DNA of 64,000 nt from contig NC_079505.1 in assembly GCF_030052815.1 (NCBI RefSeq), positions 75,881,651 to 75,945,650 on the forward strand, read 5' to 3'. Below the pieces are notes generated by a model. The model saw nothing but the letters and a program-made list of their open reading frames with translations, was not told the DNA's origin and searched no databases. Both the position numbers and the translations under genes were made by a program. This document shows positions 60,987 to 64,000 of this stretch, piece by piece. Origin of the DNA: Hevea brasiliensis. Lineage: Eukaryota > Streptophyta > Magnoliopsida > Malpighiales > Euphorbiaceae. Within the stretch, counting starts at the first letter, position 1. Each line of letters starts with the position of its first letter.

Positions 60987-63900
60987 ATGGCTTCCAGCTG
61001 CAACTTCAAGAAGGAACTTAACAAGGTACCGATACTCATTCTGCCAGTTATTATTAATTTTTCTTTTTTTAAAAAAATAAATAAATATGTATATTTTCCT
61101 ATATATATTAATTATTTAATATGAGCTCATATAGATATATGATGATACATGCAATTAATTAAGCAGGCATTGTTTGGCGGAAATTCATGTTATAGGGAGG
61201 TGATATTGAATAGACCAAGCAAGTTAAATAGCCTCGATTATGATGTGGTTTATATATATATATATATACCAATTCCCTTCATTATTTTTATTTTCCTCTT
61301 TAGTTTCCTGTGTTAATTCTGCATATTTTAATTTTCAAGTAAAAAAAATCAGTTAATATATTTTTTTTATTTTAATTTGCAGGTTTCTCAATTGCTTAAG
61401 AATTTCAGAGACTTTGAAACGGATTCTACTATTAAATTTGTCATTTTGAAGGTATATATATATATATATCCACCATTGCATATGTAAATTTTGAATATTT
61501 TATTTGTGTTAGCTGGTATTTTTATTTTTTCGAAATTAAATTTGATAATTAATTAATTAATGAGTATTATTAAATATATAAAACATAAACAATCAACAAT
61601 TGCTATTAAAAAATGATTGAGGAGAGAAGAATATAATTTTTTTAAGTGAACTATTAAAAATTTAAAATCATAATTGTTACAAAAATTTTAACTCACTTTT
61701 TAATTGCTATTTATAAGTTGTTAATATTTAATTAGTCATCGCTAAATAAGGTTTAAGAAAAATAATTTGAAAATTATTCATAGTCAATTATGATTTGTGA
61801 ATTCATTAATTTTGTTTTCAATTTCTTTTTAGCAGGCAAATGGGAAAGCATTTTGTGCAGGTGGAGATGTCGTTTCAGCTGTTGTTTCCATGAGAAATTC
61901 TTCAATGATTTGCTTCCAAATGAATTTCTTTCCATTATTAATTTTGGCCTAAACATGAAAAGAAAATGAAAATTCTCTATAATTATCCCTTTTTTTTATT
62001 CATTTAACTCTAATTCTAACTTAAACATGAGACTTTACAATATTAAAAATATTCTAACACTATTGATATATCTTCCTTATCATTAATCAATATTTTTTTT
62101 GAAATTATCATTAATTAAAAGCGTTTGTTTATTTTTTTAGAAAATAAAAAAATATAATTTTTATTAAATAAAAACATAATACAAATCTGAAATATAAAAT
62201 TTTATATTAGTATAATTTTATATACAAGAAAAATTAAGATAAACCATTTATATAAAATATAATAGCAATTATCTTGATTTAAAAAATCTAATCGTACTGA
62301 TAAAGTATTTGATTTAGCAATCCAACCATAAGCATGCTTTATTTAGTTGTAATTACCATTATTTGACTACACAGTCTTTTCTAATAGCTTGATCTGAAGA
62401 CTATTAAATTTTGATATCCTTATGAAGAGATGATTTATACTTTCTATCATTGATTTCTGTCCAAATAATAAAATAAAACACTTAACAACTTTATGATAAA
62501 AAAAAAAGAAAAATAAATTTTGAAATGGAGAAAATAGTAAATCTCACAAAGGAAAATATCAAATGCTCATAGAAGATGAGACACTAAATTCTCTCAAAGG
62601 AGGCAACAAAATTAAAATTAATCAATAAGGATAAATTAAGGACAAATACAAATATGTTACAAAAGGATACAGATATGGAGATTATTGATAAAAATATTAA
62701 AAAAAAAAAAAGAAAAAAGAAAGATGGGGAAAACAAAAAAGAAAAGGGAGAGGAGTAACCCAATAGAAATACTCACCAATGATCGCCCGAAAAAGCTCAT
62801 AAAAATAAGAAAATGAGAAAAGAAAAAGTTTGGAGAATAAGGCAGTTAAGATTTAAATAATTAAACTGTTGGTTTGTTAATTTGACCATTATTAAACTAT
62901 TTCATCATCTATTATTGAAGTACTAACAAGAAAGTAGTTTTTTAATTTTATCTCTTTTAATTGTATTGTAAAATTTAAAAATAATTTAAGAACAATAAAA
63001 ATATTTAAAATTCATAATAAAAAATCGACTTTGTAGATTATTTTATTACAATTACAATAAAATAAAAAATCTATAATTAATCTAATATAATTACAAAATT
63101 GGTTATAATTGCGACTCTATCCATTTATTTTATATGTATGGTGCTTAATTAATCCAGGACCTTGGAGTTTTGGAGCGAGATTTTATAAGAACAATTAAAC
63201 TTGGACAACTTACTGGCTACATATAAAAAACCTTTGGTGTGTCAATTATATATATATTTTTAACATATTTTAATTTAATAAAATTTTAAATTTATATTTT
63301 TTATAACTCTTTAATTTGAAATTTTTCTTTTTGTATAATTAAATAAAGTTTCCACTCACTGATGGTATTATAATGGGAGGAGGTGCTGGCTTGTCAATGC
63401 ATGGAAAGTTTAGGATTGCATGGAAATTTTAGGATTGTCACCGAGAAAGCTGCAAGTAATCATCATCATCATCATCATTGTCAATGCATGGAAAGTTTAT
63501 GATTGTCACCGAGAATGCTGCAAGTAATCATCATCATCATCATCATCAGCATCATGATGGTTGTTATCGTACAGGTATTTGCAATGCCAGAAGTTTTTAT
63601 AGGACTTGTTCCAGATGTGGGGGCTTCGCATTTTCTTTCTGGGCTCCCAGGGCATTTTGGTAAAGTTCCCATCTTTATTATTTCTTTTTAAATGTAAATA
63701 TTTTACAATAAGATGTTAGTCCATGCTTTATTTTATTTAAATTTTAATATGATTATTCATTGAAATAATTTCTTTAAATTGATTCATATATATATATATT
63801 GTTAATATTTACATAAAAATATTTTTAAAAATAAATATAAAATTTATAATAATATTTTCAATTTATCAATTTAAAATTTTATTTCGGATTTCCTTCCTTC

Positions 63901-64000
63901 TCTATATATATTAGTTTATTTAAAAAGAATTGTATTAATTTTAATCTAAATTCTATTTTATTTGATGCAGAGGAATATTTAGGGCTTACGGGAGCCAGAC
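60987..64000 (+). pseudogene. CHY1-like hydrolase copy 2, broken, runs off the window
   Basis: Exons 1-8 align with the intact gene: 60987-61025, 61167-61247, 61383-61451, 61836-about 61894, 63158-63236, 63349-about 63440, 63575-63659 and 63971 onward. Lesions: a deletion of about 14 bp removes the end of exon 4 with its donor, and reading through gives a stop within about 20 codons; exon 5 has lost 1 nt (79 versus 80), giving a stop; exon 6 is partly triplicated with a changed donor (GC in place of GT). The remaining coding blocks are well conserved (AGGDV, MGGGAG, MPE and PDVG are still readable). TE insertions 5' of the TATA position have also cut off the original upstream DNA. Confidence 0.88.
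63393..63560 (+). repeat. Tandem duplication at exon 6 / intron 6 of CHY1-like copy 2
   Basis: The segment with GCATGGAAAGTTTAGGATTG occurs three times (63393, 63419 and 63481). The last two also carry TCACCGAGAA, GCAAGTAAT and a (CAT)n run of 7-8 units. The intact gene has one unit with donor GTAAGTAATT and an ATT run instead. The array is typical of replication slippage. Confidence 0.88.

Noticed and set aside
63478..63691. Small ORFs with His or Met runs
   Set aside because: They are products of the (CAT)n runs in the triplicated exon 6 / intron 6 border.

Overview
This window is nuclear DNA from a flowering plant, almost certainly a eudicot. It is AT-rich, its genes carry many introns with GT-AG borders, and most of it is nested transposable elements. 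The two host gene families (a NAD(P)-dependent short-chain dehydrogenase and a CHY1-type 3-hydroxyisobutyryl-CoA hydrolase) plus the TE types fit many eudicots. Euphorbiaceae/Malpighiales is only a guess. There is no bacterial gene, CRISPR array or credible tRNA/rRNA gene.

Layout. 1-4893: 3' part of an Athila-type Ty3/gypsy retrotransposon (env-position ORF, long 3' non-coding region, 3' LTR), lying inside a second gypsy-type LTR whose right part is 4894-7520. 8424-9635 (-): an intact two-exon SDR gene. 9737-10800: a tandem duplication of its upstream region with CACTA-like ends. 13111-18811 (+): an intact 14-exon CHY1-like gene (383 aa, C-terminal PKL, a peroxisomal signal) with a Tourist-like MITE in intron 7. 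19277-20036 (-): SDR pseudogene. 20170-23507 (-): complete non-autonomous LTR element with TATAT target duplications and an internal 49-bp tandem repeat. 25891-26881 (-): third SDR copy, internally deleted. 27885-28033: decayed plastid rpl2 fragment. 28148-45092: solo LTR (TSD TAAAC) split by a complete 14.3-kb Athila-type element at 29737-43995 (TSD CAGTG). 47291-60743: three DNA transposons nested inside one another (outer TIR element, then a Mutator-like element with 9-bp TSD, then a 12.1-kb CACTA element carrying decayed TNP2- and TNPA-like genes). 60987-64000 (+): a second CHY1-like copy with several lesions, running off the right edge.

How it fits together. The SDR and CHY1-like genes form a head-to-head pair, and the pair was duplicated locally. 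Unit 1 (about 8.3-18.8 kb) keeps both genes intact. Unit 2 (about 25.8 kb to past the right edge) has both copies broken. Its intergenic space grew from about 3.5 kb to about 34 kb by TE insertion, one series of which landed just upstream of the TATA position of the second CHY1-like copy. Short homologous blocks between insertions (near 27.5, 46.1 and 47.1-47.3 kb) show the original order.

The least ordinary signals are a 13-copy, 73-bp palindromic tandem array inside the complete Athila element, whose TGCATAAG/CTTATGCA motif recurs in its LTRs just upstream of the TATA box; an in-frame TAG at the same codon in both env-position ORFs; a triplicated polypurine-like motif in the Athila 3' region; and the triply nested DNA transposons. 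All calls are from reading the sequence; no database search was run.
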